The notes under the pieces: generated by a model
Told to the model about the DNA's origin: nothing
Databases searched by the model: none
What the model saw: the letters and a program-made list of their open reading frames with translations, nothing else
Part shown: piece after piece, positions 8,261-16,037 of the stretch
Layout of the letters: each line of letters opens with the position of its first letter
How positions within the stretch are numbered: position 1 is the stretch's first letter
Assembly (NCBI GenBank): GCA_025057275.1
Contig: JANWXQ010000056.1
Span: 1 to 51,741 of the forward strand
Direction: 5' to 3'
Source: Chitinophagales bacterium
Lineage (GTDB): Bacteria; Bacteroidota; Bacteroidia; Chitinophagales; UBA10324
DNA length: 51,741 nucleotides
Position numbers and translations under genes: made by a program

Positions 8261-9394
8261 TTGGCTACAATTACTCTTGTCGGAACGGCGTATCCTTACC
8301 GGGGTGGACTTGCAGCCTTCAATGAGCGGCTGGTGGCTGCCTGGAGGCAGCAGGGCCATAATGCCCGCATTCTGACTTTTACGGTACAGTATCCCCGCTG
8401 GTTGTTCCCCGGGAGATCGCAGTTCAGTCCGAGACCCAAGCCGGATCTGCCCATAGAGCGGGCTGTTCATTCCTTCAATCCGATTAACTGGATTCAGGTG
8501 GGCCGTCGCCTGCGAAGAGAACGACCTGACCTTGTCGTTTTTAAATTCTGGCTTCCCTTCATGGGTCCCTGCTTTGGCACCATAGCCCGAATGGCACAAC
8601 AAAACGGGGTTACCCGGATAGCGGCAATTCTGGATAATGTCATTCCGCACGAACGGCGTTTCGCTGATGTGGCGCTGACCCGGTATTTTCTGAAAAGCTG
8701 CCATTGTCTGGCCGTCATGTCTGACCAGGTTTTAGCCGATCTGAACCAGTTGGCGGTTGACCAAAAGGTGATAAGACTTTTTCATCCGCCGTACGATTAC
8801 GGCCCTGCAGTTGACCCGTTGCAGGCACAGCACCGGTTGGGTCTGGAGCCGGGATTTTGCTATGCGCTATTTTTTGGCTTTATCCGGAGGTATAAAGGCC
8901 TAGATCTGCTGCTGCAAGCCATGGCTGATGCCCGCCTGAGCAGAAGCAAGCTAAAGCTGATTGTTGCCGGAGAGTTTTATGATGCTGAGCAACCGTATTT
9001 CGATCTGGTAGCCCGCCTGGGCCTGTCGGAACAGGTTATTTTTCACAACCACTTCATCGCCGATGAATTGGTGCCGCTGTATTTCAGCGCCTGCGATTTT
9101 GTTGTGTTGCCGTACAGGGAAGCCACCCAAAGCGGCATTGCCCAAATTGCCTTTCAGTACCACAAGCCGGTAATGGCCACTGCAGTAGGCGGCCTGCCGG
9201 AGGTAGTCATTTCCGGGCAAACCGGCCTGATTGCCTCGCCTGAACCGGCAGCTCTGGCTCAGACCCTTGTACTGATGCTGGACGACGAAATGCGCAAAGG
9301 GCTTGCGGCACGCATTCATGAACGGCAGCAACATTCGGGGTGGCAGGCTTTTGCCGAGCAACTGCTTGAGGGATGTGAAAAATTCAGGCGATAA
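8261..9394 (+). CDS. Glycosyltransferase family 4
   Basis: A 377-aa GT-B enzyme. The N-terminus (ATITLVGTAYPYRGGLAAFN) has the glycine-rich loop of GT4 proteins, and the C-terminal half has FFGFIRRYKGLDLLLQA and then YREATQSGIAQIAFQ, VMATAVGGLPEVV, the nucleotide-sugar-binding region. It would transfer a sugar from an NDP-sugar to an envelope glycan or lipid in the cytoplasm. I chose TTG at 8261 because no ATG or GTG gives the expected N-terminus and the protein begins properly there; TTG is a rarer start. It lies 27 nt after the sulfatase pair on the same strand. A degenerate box (TATATTGC) at about 8236-8243 might be a promoter. The acceptor is not predictable. Confidence 0.85.
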   Translation: MATITLVGTAYPYRGGLAAFNERLVAAWRQQGHNARILTFTVQYPRWLFPGRSQFSPRPKPDLPIERAVHSFNPINWIQVGRRLRRERPDLVVFKFWLPFMGPCFGTIARMAQQNGVTRIAAILDNVIPHERRFADVALTRYFLKSCHCLAVMSDQVLADLNQLAVDQKVIRLFHPPYDYGPAVDPLQAQHRLGLEPGFCYALFFGFIRRYKGLDLLLQAMADARLSRSKLKLIVAGEFYDAEQPYFDLVARLGLSEQVIFHNHFIADELVPLYFSACDFVVLPYREATQSGIAQIAFQYHKPVMATAVGGLPEVVISGQTGLIASPEPAALAQTLVLMLDDEMRKGLAARIHERQQHSGWQAFAEQLLEGCEKFRR

Positions 9395-9402
9395 AAAAGT
9401 TT

Positions 9403-9410
9403 TATATTTG
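9403..9410 (+). promoter_or_regulatory. -7 element (TATATTTG) for rpsU
   Basis: An exact TAnnTTTG, 23 nt upstream of the rpsU ATG, in the short gap after the glycosyltransferase gene. The -33 region is poor. Confidence 0.65.
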
Positions 9411-9433
9411 CGCCGCCAAACACAACATTGCCG

Positions 9434-9622
9434 ATGCTCATTGTTGATGCCCGTGAAACAGAGTCGCTGGACAAGGCCCTCAAGAAGTACAAAAAGAAGT
9501 TTGAGAAAGCCGGCATTTTGAAGGAATTGCGCCGGCGGCAGGCTTTTGTAAAGCCCTCTGTCGTGCGCCGCAACACCGTATTGCGGGCCATGTTTCGGGA
9601 AAAGCTGAACCACCACAGTTAG
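9434..9622 (+). CDS. rpsU: 30S ribosomal protein S21
   Basis: A 62-aa basic protein, MLIVDARETESLDKALKKYK, continuing KKFEKAGILKELRRRQAFVK, diagnostic of S21. A TTG two codons upstream would add MP; the family normally starts at the internal ATG, so 9434 is used. In Bacteroidota S21 sits near the anti-Shine-Dalgarno region of 16S rRNA, and SD sequences are largely unused in this group, which fits the SD-poor leaders throughout this window. It has its own promoter and precedes a tyrosine recombinase and hpf, so this is a small cluster with two ribosome-associated genes. Confidence 0.95.
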   Translation: MLIVDARETESLDKALKKYKKKFEKAGILKELRRRQAFVKPSVVRRNTVLRAMFREKLNHHS

Positions 9623-9701
9623 TCATTTTGTAACGCTTTTTTTGCACCCGCGCAGGCGGTATTAACTGCAGCGGGGACGTTTCTTTACTATATTGCCAGC
9701 G

Positions 9702-9709
9702 TACCTTTG
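9702..9709 (+). promoter_or_regulatory. -7 element (TACCTTTG) for the recombinase-hpf unit
   Basis: An exact TAnnTTTG ending 15 nt before the ATG at 9725, so the leader would be only about 10 nt. Confidence 0.6.
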
Positions 9710-9724
9710 TATGGCGCAGCCGGC

Positions 9725-10609
9725 ATGGAGCTACAATCCTTTTTTAACTACCTGCAGTTTGAAAAGCGATGCAGTGCGCATACGCTGACGGCTTACCGAA
9801 ACGATTTGCGTCAGTTTTCCGATTACCTGCGTCGGGTGTATGATGTAACGGATGTTTCAGCTGTGGAAGTTAAACACATCCGTTCCTGGATGGTTCATCT
9901 GTTCAATCAGCGCATTGGAGGCAGAAGCATGAACCGCAAGCTGTCCTGCCTCAGTAGTTATTTTCGGTTCATGCAGCGCAGTGGTAAAGTCAAACAAAGT
10001 CCGATGACCCCTGTTACCGGTCCGCGTGCGCCGCAACGACTTCCTGTCTTTATTCCCAGTGATCAGATGGAATCGTTGTTTGCATCGGTGAACTTTGGCA
10101 GCGGATTTTCGGGCATGCGCAACCGGATGCTGCTGGAACTGCTATACGCCACCGGTATGCGCCGTTCAGAGCTGATTGCACTTCAAGATTCTTCCGTAGA
10201 CTTTCGGCGCAACACGATTCGGGTATTGGGTAAAGGTGGCAAGGAACGATTGGTGCCATTTGGGGACAGTCTGAAGGAATTGCTTCAAAAATATCTGGAT
10301 GAGCGTAACCGGCATTTCGGCAAGGAACAGTTCCCTGCACTGGTGGTCAGTGACAGCGGAAAACAAATGAACCCGCGCAGCGTTTACAACTGTGTGCGTC
10401 GCTTGCTGGACCAGGTTACGTTTGTTTCCCGACGCAGCCCGCATGTGTTGCGCCATACGTTTGCGACCCATCTGCTTAACAACGGCGCCGAGATTCAGGC
10501 CATCAAGGAATTGCTGGGTCATGCCTCATTGGCGGCCACGCAGGTGTACACCCACAATTCGGTTGAGCAGTTAAAAGCCGTTTACCGAAAAGCACATCCT
10601 AAAGCCTAA
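9725..10609 (+). CDS. xerC: Tyrosine recombinase, XerC/XerD type
   Basis: A 294-aa integrase-fold protein of the length of Xer chromosome-dimer resolvases. The N-terminal SAM-like core-binding domain (about 1-85) is followed by the catalytic domain. All catalytic residues are visible: Arg146 (TGMRRSEL), Lys173 (GKGGKER), His240 and Arg243 (HVLRHTF), His266 (LLGHASL) and the nucleophile Tyr275 (QVYTHNS). It should act with its Xer partner at dif to resolve chromosome dimers. No attachment site, cargo or other mobile gene is near, so it is not a phage or element integrase. I used ATG 9725 because an upstream TTG lies in the promoter box. XerC versus XerD cannot be settled by eye. hpf follows after 4 nt, so they are co-transcribed. 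Confidence 0.88.
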   Translation: MELQSFFNYLQFEKRCSAHTLTAYRNDLRQFSDYLRRVYDVTDVSAVEVKHIRSWMVHLFNQRIGGRSMNRKLSCLSSYFRFMQRSGKVKQSPMTPVTGPRAPQRLPVFIPSDQMESLFASVNFGSGFSGMRNRMLLELLYATGMRRSELIALQDSSVDFRRNTIRVLGKGGKERLVPFGDSLKELLQKYLDERNRHFGKEQFPALVVSDSGKQMNPRSVYNCVRRLLDQVTFVSRRSPHVLRHTFATHLLNNGAEIQAIKELLGHASLAATQVYTHNSVEQLKAVYRKAHPKA

Positions 10610-10613
10610 GAAG

Positions 10614-10937
10614 ATGAAGGAAATAAAAGAAAGGCCATTACCCCTGCAGATTCATTCCATTCATTTTAATGCGGACCGTAAGCTGGAATCGTTCATTGAA
10701 GAAAAGCTTCGAAAGCTGAATCGGTTTTGTTCGCGCATCAACGACATTCAGGTCATCCTGAAGTTGGACCACAACAAAGGCGTGGTCAAGGATAAGATTG
10801 CCGAAATCCGGGTGCATGTGCCGGGTAAAACGCTTTTTGCCGAAGAACGCCGCTGGACGTTTGAAGAGTCGGTGGAGTTTGCCGTAGATGCGATTGTGCG
10901 GCAGGTAAAAAAGCACATGGAAAAACTGCGCGAATAA
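10614..10937 (+). CDS. hpf: Ribosome hibernation-promoting factor, short form
   Basis: A 107-aa protein of the RaiA/HPF family: LQIHSIHFNADRKLESFIEE at the N-terminus, then a beta-alpha-beta-beta-beta-alpha pattern with IRVHVPGKTLFAEE and a C-terminal helix ending VKKHMEKLRE. It binds the 30S decoding centre and inactivates ribosomes in stationary phase. The C-terminal dimerisation domain of long HPF is absent, so it cannot by itself make 100S dimers of the long-HPF kind. It starts 4 nt after the recombinase stop. I see no terminator before the tRNA promoter at 10969. Confidence 0.9.
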   Translation: MKEIKERPLPLQIHSIHFNADRKLESFIEEKLRKLNRFCSRINDIQVILKLDHNKGVVKDKIAEIRVHVPGKTLFAEERRWTFEESVEFAVDAIVRQVKKHMEKLRE

Positions 10938-10968
10938 GGCGGCGGGCGCAGGTACAGGATTCTGTAAG

Positions 10969-10976
10969 TATATTTG
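10969..10976 (+). promoter_or_regulatory. -7 element (TATATTTG) for the tRNA-tuf unit
   Basis: An exact TAnnTTTG about 115 nt upstream of the first tRNA. The leader after it can fold: a stem pairs 11006-11014 with 11025-11033 (9 bp, one wobble, 10-nt loop). Another small stem of the form CCTTTT/AAAAGG lies at 10981-10995. These may direct processing of the tRNA precursor. Confidence 0.6.
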
Positions 10977-11090
10977 CGCACCTTTTTGAAAAAGGAATTT
11001 GTGTGGCACAGCCCATTGGATCGGGGGTTGTGCATTGAAATAACCGGACAACACATGCCGCGGTACGCAGCCAACGGGAGAAGCGTTCAG

Positions 11091-11164
11091 GCCGATGTAG
11101 CTCAGTTGGTTAGAGCTACTGATTTGTAATCAGTGGGTCGGGGGTTCGAGTCCCTCCATCGGCT
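11091..11164 (+). tRNA. tRNA-Thr (anticodon TGT)
   Basis: A full cloverleaf: acceptor GCCGATG/CATCGGC, T8-A9, D-arm, anticodon stem ACTGA/TCAGT with loop TTTGTAA (anticodon TGT), and T-arm with GGTTCGAG. CCA is not encoded. First of four tRNAs before tuf, in the same order as E. coli thrU-tyrU-glyT-thrT-tufB. Confidence 0.96.
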
Positions 11165-11195
11165 CCGGCCCCACCGGGCGGAAAATAAGTGCCAT

Positions 11196-11278
11196 GGGGA
11201 GATACCAAAGTGGCCAACTGGGCCTGACTGTAAATCAGGTGGCATACGCCTTCGTAGGTTCGAATCCTGCTCTCCCCA
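11196..11278 (+). tRNA. tRNA-Tyr (anticodon GTA)
   Basis: An 83-nt class II tRNA with acceptor GGGGAGA/TCTCCCC, loop CTGTAAA (anticodon GTA), a long variable arm (about 11239-11254) and T-loop GGTTCGAATCC. CCA is not encoded. Confidence 0.96.
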
Positions 11279-11360
11279 CAATGCCCATTGACCGGCAACC
11301 CGCCGGTCGGGGCCATGGTGCGGACGAATAGGTGTTCCACATTTCGGCATCATACCGCTT

Positions 11361-11436
11361 GCGGGAGTAGCTCAGTCGGTAGAGCATCAGCCTTCCAAGC
11401 TGAGGGTCGCGGGTTCGAATCTCGTCTCCCGCTCCA
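11361..11436 (+). tRNA. tRNA-Gly (anticodon TCC)
   Basis: Acceptor GCGGGAG/CTCCCGC, anticodon loop CTTCCAA (TCC) and T-arm GGGTTCGAATC. The 3' CCA is encoded. Confidence 0.96.
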
Positions 11437-11474
11437 AAGGAGCCCCACCGGCGGGCAGGTTCCCATGTGTTCGT

Positions 11475-11547
11475 GCCAATGTAGCTCAGTTGGTAGAGCA
11501 CATCCATGGTAAGGATGTGGTCGCCGGTTCGATTCCGGCCATTGGCT
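11475..11547 (+). tRNA. tRNA-Thr (anticodon GGT)
   Basis: Acceptor GCCAATG/CATTGGC, anticodon stem CATCC/GGATG with loop ATGGTAA (GGT) and T-arm CGGTTCGATTCCG. CCA is not encoded. Last intact tRNA before tuf. Confidence 0.96.
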
Positions 11548-11562
11548 CATTGTGATAAGCGA

Positions 11563-11634
11563 AGCCTTGTAGCTCAGGGGAAGAGTGCCTGCTTTGCGGC
11601 AGGAGGCGTTCTGATCGTTTCGGAACCAGGGCTC
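11563..11634 (+). ncRNA. Degenerate tRNA-like element between tRNA-Thr and tuf
   Basis: This 72-nt stretch has the layout of a tRNA but is not a functional one. It has a 7-bp acceptor (AGCCTTG with CAGGGCT, one wobble), T8-A9, a D-stem GCTC/GAGT and a 5-bp anticodon stem CCTGC/GCAGG. The anticodon loop has only 6 nt (TTTGCG), and the T-arm (GTTCTG/CGGAAC) has loop ATCGTTT, which lacks the TTCRANY consensus. It could be a decayed tRNA gene or a tRNA-mimicking part of the tuf leader. It is followed by a perfect 6-bp hairpin (AGGATC/GATCCT, 11635-11649). Confidence 0.5.
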
Positions 11635-11649
11635 AGGATCACGGATCCT
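11635..11649 (+). other. Short perfect stem-loop in the tuf leader
   Basis: AGGATC-ACG-GATCCT, directly after the tRNA-like element and 43 nt before the tuf ATG. There is no T-run after it, so it is not a terminator. It could be an RNase site or part of the leader fold. Confidence 0.45.
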
Positions 11650-11691
11650 ACAAAAACCAACAAAAAATTTATAAACATTTAACCTGACACC

Positions 11692-12879
11692 ATGGCAAAA
11701 GAAAAATTTGAACGGACCAAGCCTCACGTAAACGTAGGCACCATCGGGCACGTGGACCACGGCAAAACGACGCTGACCTCAGCCATCACCTATGTGCTGA
11801 GCAAGCAGGGTCTGGCCGAAATGAAATCCTACGATTCCATTGATAATGCGCCGGAAGAAAAAGAGCGGGGCATTACGATCAACACCGCCCACGTGGAATA
11901 CCAGACCGCTAACCGGCACTATGCCCATGTGGATTGTCCCGGTCATGCCGACTACATCAAGAACATGGTCACCGGAGCAGCCCAGATGGACGGCGCCATT
12001 CTGGTTGTTGCCGCTACCGACGGCCCCATGCCGCAAACCCGTGAACATATTCTGCTGGCTCGGCAGGTGGGCGTTCCCAAAATTGTGGTCTACCTCAATA
12101 AGGTGGATCTGGTGGACGACCCCGAATTGCTCGATCTGGTGGAAATGGAAGTTCGCGAACTCCTCAATTTCTATCAGTTCGACGGAAACAATGCTGCCGT
12201 TATCCGGGGTTCAGCGCTGGCGGCCCTCAATGGCGATCCGGAAGGAATGAAATCCATTCAGGAACTGCTTGATGCCATCGATCGCGAAATCCCCGTTCCC
12301 GTGCGGGCCAAAGACAAGCCCTTCCTGATGCCCGTAGAAGACGTTTTCTCCATCACCGGTCGGGGTACCGTAGCTACCGGCCGTATTGAACGCGGTGTTA
12401 TCCATACCGGCGACCCGGTGGAAATCGTCGGATTGCAGGAACAGTCGCTGAAAAGCACGGTAACCGGCGTAGAAATGTTCCGTAAGATTCTGGATGAAGG
12501 CGAAGCCGGCGACAACGTAGGGCTGTTGCTTCGCGGTATTGAAAAAGACGACATCCGCCGGGGTATGGTCGTTTGCGCTCCGGGCTCCATAACGCCGCAT
12601 ACCGAGTTCAAATGCGAAGTTTATGTTTTGTCAAAGGAAGAAGGGGGCCGCCATACGCCGTTCTTCAGCAATTACCGACCGCAGTTTTACATGCGTACCA
12701 CCGACGTAACCGGCGAAGTGCAGCTTCCGCAGGGAGTTGAGATGGTGATGCCTGGCGACAACATCAGCCTGACCGTTAAGCTGATTACGCCCGTGGCCAT
12801 GGAAAAAGGGTTACGCTTTGCAATTCGCGAAGGAGGCCGCACCGTCGGGGCTGGACAGGTTACCGAAATCATCAAGTAA
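11692..12879 (+). CDS. tuf: Elongation factor Tu
   Basis: A 395-aa GTPase that delivers aminoacyl-tRNA to the ribosome. G1 is GHVDHGKTT (about residues 19-27), G2 the RGITIN region, G3 DCPGHADY, and G4 NKVD; domains 2 and 3 follow, ending [15 protein letters not shown]. The length is normal and nothing is missing. It lies directly behind four tRNA genes, an ancient gene order shared with E. coli tufB, and shares their promoter at 10969. It ends at the strong terminator at 12897, which separates it from tRNA-Trp-secE-nusG-rplK unless there is readthrough. Confidence 0.98.
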   Translation: MAKEKFERTKPHVNVGTIGHVDHGKTTLTSAITYVLSKQGLAEMKSYDSIDNAPEEKERGITINTAHVEYQTANRHYAHVDCPGHADYIKNMVTGAAQMDGAILVVAATDGPMPQTREHILLARQVGVPKIVVYLNKVDLVDDPELLDLVEMEVRELLNFYQFDGNNAAVIRGSALAALNGDPEGMKSIQELLDAIDREIPVPVRAKDKPFLMPVEDVFSITGRGTVATGRIERGVIHTGDPVEIVGLQEQSLKSTVTGVEMFRKILDEGEAGDNVGLLLRGIEKDDIRRGMVVCAPGSITPHTEFKCEVYVLSKEEGGRHTPFFSNYRPQFYMRTTDVTGEVQLPQGVEMVMPGDNISLTVKLITPVAMEKGLRFAIREGGRTVGAGQVTEIIK

Positions 12880-12896
12880 TTTTGCACCTTGCCGGC

Positions 12897-12930
12897 AAAG
12901 GTTACAGGAAAGGTCCTGTAACCTTTTGTC
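12897..12930 (+). terminator. Strong Rho-independent terminator after tuf
   Basis: A 13-bp perfect stem (12897-12909 with 12914-12926), 4-nt loop AAGG, followed by a short T-run. It is nearly symmetrical. Confidence 0.92.
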
Positions 12931-12958
12931 CTTATCCCATGTTCACCAAAACCAAGCT

Positions 12959-13032
12959 ACGGGCATAGTTCAATGGTAGAATAGCGGTCTCCAAAACCGT
13001 TGATGGGAGTTCGAATCTCTCTGCCCGTGCCA
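12959..13032 (+). tRNA. tRNA-Trp (anticodon CCA)
   Basis: Acceptor ACGGGCA/TGCCCGT, anticodon stem GCGGT/ACCGT with loop CTCCAAA (CCA), and T-arm AGTTCGAATCT. The terminal CCA is encoded. It sits between tuf and secE, the usual place in Bacteroidota. Confidence 0.96.
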
Positions 13033-13045
13033 GTGCGATCAATTC

Positions 13046-13240
13046 ATGAAGCGCGTAAAAGCCTACCTCACCGACATCTATACGGAAATGACCCAAAAGG
13101 TATCCTGGCCTACGTGGGAGGAACTGCAGGGTAGTCTGGTGGTGGTGTCTACGGCCATCCTGCTGCTCACCTTTATTGTATGGGTGATGAATGAAATATC
13201 CAATCTGACCATGACGACTTTTTATCAATTGTTCAGATAA
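13046..13240 (+). CDS. secE: Preprotein translocase subunit SecE
   Basis: A 64-aa protein with a single membrane helix (about residues 31-50) preceded by the amphipathic segment [12 protein letters not shown], the SecE signature. It clamps SecY in the SecYEG channel. It is the minimal one-helix form usual outside enterobacteria. It starts 13 nt after tRNA-Trp and precedes nusG by 11 nt. Confidence 0.95.
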   Translation: MKRVKAYLTDIYTEMTQKVSWPTWEELQGSLVVVSTAILLLTFIVWVMNEISNLTMTTFYQLFR

Positions 13241-13251
13241 GCCCCGCAGCC

Positions 13252-13797
13252 ATGAGCCAGGAAAAGAAGTGGTACGTGATGAAGGTGCTCAGCGGCAAGG
13301 AGCGCAAAATCAAGGAGTACATCGAGGGGGAAGTCAAGCGCAGCGGTTGGGACCACATCATTTCCCAGGTCCTCGTTCCGTTGGAAAAAGTCTACAAGGT
13401 TAAAGATGGAAAGAAGGTGATCAAGGAGCGCACCTTTTTTCCCGGATATGTACTGGTTGAGGCAGACCCCTCCTTGATGACCAGCGACATGCTCAACTCC
13501 ATACGTCAGATTACCGGCGTGCTGGGATTTTTGGGTGGCGATCATCCGCAGGCACTGCGTAAGAGTGAGGTCAACCGCATTCTGGGTAAAGTTGACGAAA
13601 TGGCAGAAGCCGGGGAAAGCTTCACCGAGCCATTCCTGGTAGGAGAAAACGTAAAAATCATCGACGGCCCGTTCAACACCTTTATCGGGGTGATAGAAGA
13701 AGTAATTGAGGAAAAAAAGAAGTTAAAGGTCAATGTCCGCATTTTCGGCAGGAAAACTCCGGTAGAGCTCTCGTTCGGACAAGTTGAAAAAGCCTGA
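13252..13797 (+). CDS. nusG: Transcription termination/antitermination factor NusG
   Basis: A 181-aa protein: NGN domain about residues 1-115 ([20 protein letters not shown], then [11 protein letters not shown]) and a KOW domain near the C-terminus ([20 protein letters not shown]). It binds the RNA polymerase clamp and couples transcription to translation and Rho. In the conserved secE-nusG-rplK order. Confidence 0.97.
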   Translation: MSQEKKWYVMKVLSGKERKIKEYIEGEVKRSGWDHIISQVLVPLEKVYKVKDGKKVIKERTFFPGYVLVEADPSLMTSDMLNSIRQITGVLGFLGGDHPQALRKSEVNRILGKVDEMAEAGESFTEPFLVGENVKIIDGPFNTFIGVIEEVIEEKKKLKVNVRIFGRKTPVELSFGQVEKA

Positions 13798-13837
13798 TAA
13801 CACAAAAGGATCCCTCTCATAAAATTTTCCATACGTT

Positions 13838-14281
13838 ATGGCCAAAGAAATAGAAACCTTTGTGAAGCTGCAGGTGAAAGGCGGTCAGGCCAATCCCGCT
13901 CCTCCCATCGGCCCGGCGCTGGGTTCCAAGGGAGTCAACATCATGGAATTCTGCAAGCGCTTCAATGCCCAGACGCAGGATAAAATCGGCAAAACGCTTC
14001 CGGTCATCATCACCGTTTACAAGGATAAATCGTTTGATTTTGTCATCAAGCAACCTCCGGTATCGGTAAGCATTCTGGAAGCCATCAAAAAAGAAAGTGG
14101 CAGTGCCGTTCCCAACCGCAACAAGATTGGGGCCATTACCTGGGACCAGGTGCGCCGCATTGCTGAAGAAAAAATGCCTGACCTCAACTGCTTCACGCTG
14201 GAAAGCGCCATGCGTATGGTGGCCGGAACGGCCCGCTCCATGGGGGTGGTGGTGGAAGGCAAAGAACCCTGGAATTCATGA
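13838..14281 (+). CDS. rplK: 50S ribosomal protein L11
   Basis: A 147-aa protein with the L11 N-terminus ([20 protein letters not shown]), the [15 protein letters not shown] stretch and a C-terminal rRNA-binding domain ending [13 protein letters not shown]. It forms part of the GTPase-associated centre of the 50S subunit. Normally rplA (L1) and then rplJ, rplL, rpoB and rpoC follow; here the unit ends at a hairpin terminator 18 nt later and pckA follows. That break is the notable feature. Confidence 0.97.
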   Translation: MAKEIETFVKLQVKGGQANPAPPIGPALGSKGVNIMEFCKRFNAQTQDKIGKTLPVIITVYKDKSFDFVIKQPPVSVSILEAIKKESGSAVPNRNKIGAITWDQVRRIAEEKMPDLNCFTLESAMRMVAGTARSMGVVVEGKEPWNS

Positions 14282-14298
14282 TCAACCGGCAGTACATC

Positions 14299-14333
14299 AG
14301 GCCGGAACAAAGTTCCGGCCTGTTCCTTTTTTG
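14299..14333 (+). terminator. Strong Rho-independent terminator after rplK
   Basis: A 10-bp perfect stem (AGGCCGGAAC/GTTCCGGCCT), 3-nt loop AAA, then a T-run (CCTTTTTTG). It isolates rplK from any downstream gene. Confidence 0.92.
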
Positions 14334-14397
14334 TCTATTTTACCAACTGACGAAACGGAACTTCCTGCGTCCAACCCCTTAACCAAACCCCAACCTT

Positions 14398-16014
14398 ATG
14401 CACCAACAGGGCCTTCGCAATCTTTCCCATAGCACGGAAGCCTATGGCATTAACGGTAAACACACTGCATTTTGGAACCTTCCTATCGATGAACTGATCG
14501 AACGCACCGTGTCCAGCGGCATGGGCACCATCGCATCTTCCGGGGCGCTTGCCGTGGATACCGGAGCCTTTACCGGAAGGGCTCCAAAAGATAAATACAT
14601 CGTTCGCGATGCGCTGACCGAAGCAACCGTTTACTGGGGTGAGGTCAATCAGCCATTTGAGGAAAAACACTTTGAGCCTTTGCTCCGTCAGGTACAGCAA
14701 TACCTGAGCGAGCGCGATTTGTTTGTTAAGGATGCCTATGCCTGCGCCGATCCGGCTTACCGGCTTTGTGTGAGGGTGATTACGGAGTTGCCCTGGGCGG
14801 CCCTGTTCGTTCATAATCTCTTTCTGCGGCCTACCGAAGAAGAAGTGGTGGCGATGGAGCCGGACTGGGTGGTTTTGCATGCACCGGGGTTTCAGGCCGA
14901 TCCCCGGGCTTACGGAATTCGTGCCGGAAATTTTGCGCTGATCAACTTCAGCCGCCGCATGATTCTGATAGGCGGAACAGCTTATACCGGTGAAATAAAA
15001 AAGGGCATATTCACCGTACTCAATTACATTCTGCCGCATGACCGTAACGTGCTCAGCATGCATTGTTCTGCCAACCAGGGCCCGGCAGGCGACACGGCTA
15101 TCTTCTTTGGATTAAGCGGAACCGGAAAAACCACCCTGAGTGCCGATCCGGGTCGCCGCCTGATCGGCGATGACGAACACGGCTGGAGTGAAAACGGCAT
15201 ATTCAATTTTGAAGGGGGCTGCTATGCCAAATGCGTGCATTTGTCTGAGGAGAAAGAACCGCAGATCTACCGGGCGGTACGGCGGGGAGCCCTGCTGGAG
15301 AACGTGCGGTATTTCCCTGGAACCAACCAGGTGAACTACGACGATATTTCGGTGACCGAAAATACACGCGTCAGCTATCCGTTGCATTACATAGAAAATG
15401 CTTTAATACCTTCGGTGGGAACGCATCCCCGCAACATCTTTTTTCTTACCTGCGATGCCTTCGGTGTACTGCCACCCATTTCCCGATTGACCACCGGCCA
15501 GGCCATGTACTGGTTTCTTTCAGGTTATACGGCCAAGGTAGCCGGCACCGAAGCCGGCATTACCGAGCCCAAGATTACCTTCTCCACCTGCTTCGGGGCA
15601 CCCTTTCTGCCGCTGGATCCCAACCGCTATGCCGCTATGCTGGCCGATAAGTTGCAGAAGCATCAATCGGTCGTCTGGCTGGTTAACACCGGTTGGACCG
15701 GTGGCCCATATGGCACAGGCAGCCGCATGAAGCTGGCATACACCCGCCAAATGATTGCCGAAGCATTGGCCGGCAGGTTGAATCAGGTGGCTTACCGCAC
15801 GCACCTCGTTTTCAGACTTCAGTATCCGTTGGAATGCGCCGGTGTGCCAAAGGAAGTGATGGACCCGCGCAATACCTGGGACGATCCGCTCGCTTACGAC
15901 GCTCAGGCCAATCAGCTGGCCGAACAATTCCGGCGCAATTTTGCCCGGTTCGAAGCTACCGCCAGCAAGGAAGCGTTGGCCGCTGCTCCCCAACTGATGG
16001 GAGCGACTACCTGA
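14398..16014 (+). CDS. pckA: Phosphoenolpyruvate carboxykinase (ATP)
   Basis: A 538-aa enzyme that converts oxaloacetate and ATP to PEP, CO2 and ADP, the first step of gluconeogenesis. The P-loop (kinase-1a) motif GLSGTGKTTLS lies near residues 238-248, and the metal and substrate motifs FTGRAPKDKYIV, IGDDEHGW and NTGWTGGPYGTGSRM are intact. Full family length. It follows the rplK terminator by about 65 nt. I see no exact TAnnTTTG upstream, and transcription presumably starts within the T-rich terminator tail. Confidence 0.97.
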   Translation: MHQQGLRNLSHSTEAYGINGKHTAFWNLPIDELIERTVSSGMGTIASSGALAVDTGAFTGRAPKDKYIVRDALTEATVYWGEVNQPFEEKHFEPLLRQVQQYLSERDLFVKDAYACADPAYRLCVRVITELPWAALFVHNLFLRPTEEEVVAMEPDWVVLHAPGFQADPRAYGIRAGNFALINFSRRMILIGGTAYTGEIKKGIFTVLNYILPHDRNVLSMHCSANQGPAGDTAIFFGLSGTGKTTLSADPGRRLIGDDEHGWSENGIFNFEGGCYAKCVHLSEEKEPQIYRAVRRGALLENVRYFPGTNQVNYDDISVTENTRVSYPLHYIENALIPSVGTHPRNIFFLTCDAFGVLPPISRLTTGQAMYWFLSGYTAKVAGTEAGITEPKITFSTCFGAPFLPLDPNRYAAMLADKLQKHQSVVWLVNTGWTGGPYGTGSRMKLAYTRQMIAEALAGRLNQVAYRTHLVFRLQYPLECAGVPKEVMDPRNTWDDPLAYDAQANQLAEQFRRNFARFEATASKEALAAAPQLMGATT

Positions 16015-16037
16015 TCGCGGCTTCGGTTTTGTCCGCC

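Noticed and set aside
9725-10609. Tyrosine recombinase as an integrase of a mobile element
   Set aside because: Xer-length protein in a housekeeping setting with no att sites, cargo or phage genes; the nearby tRNAs are not disrupted.
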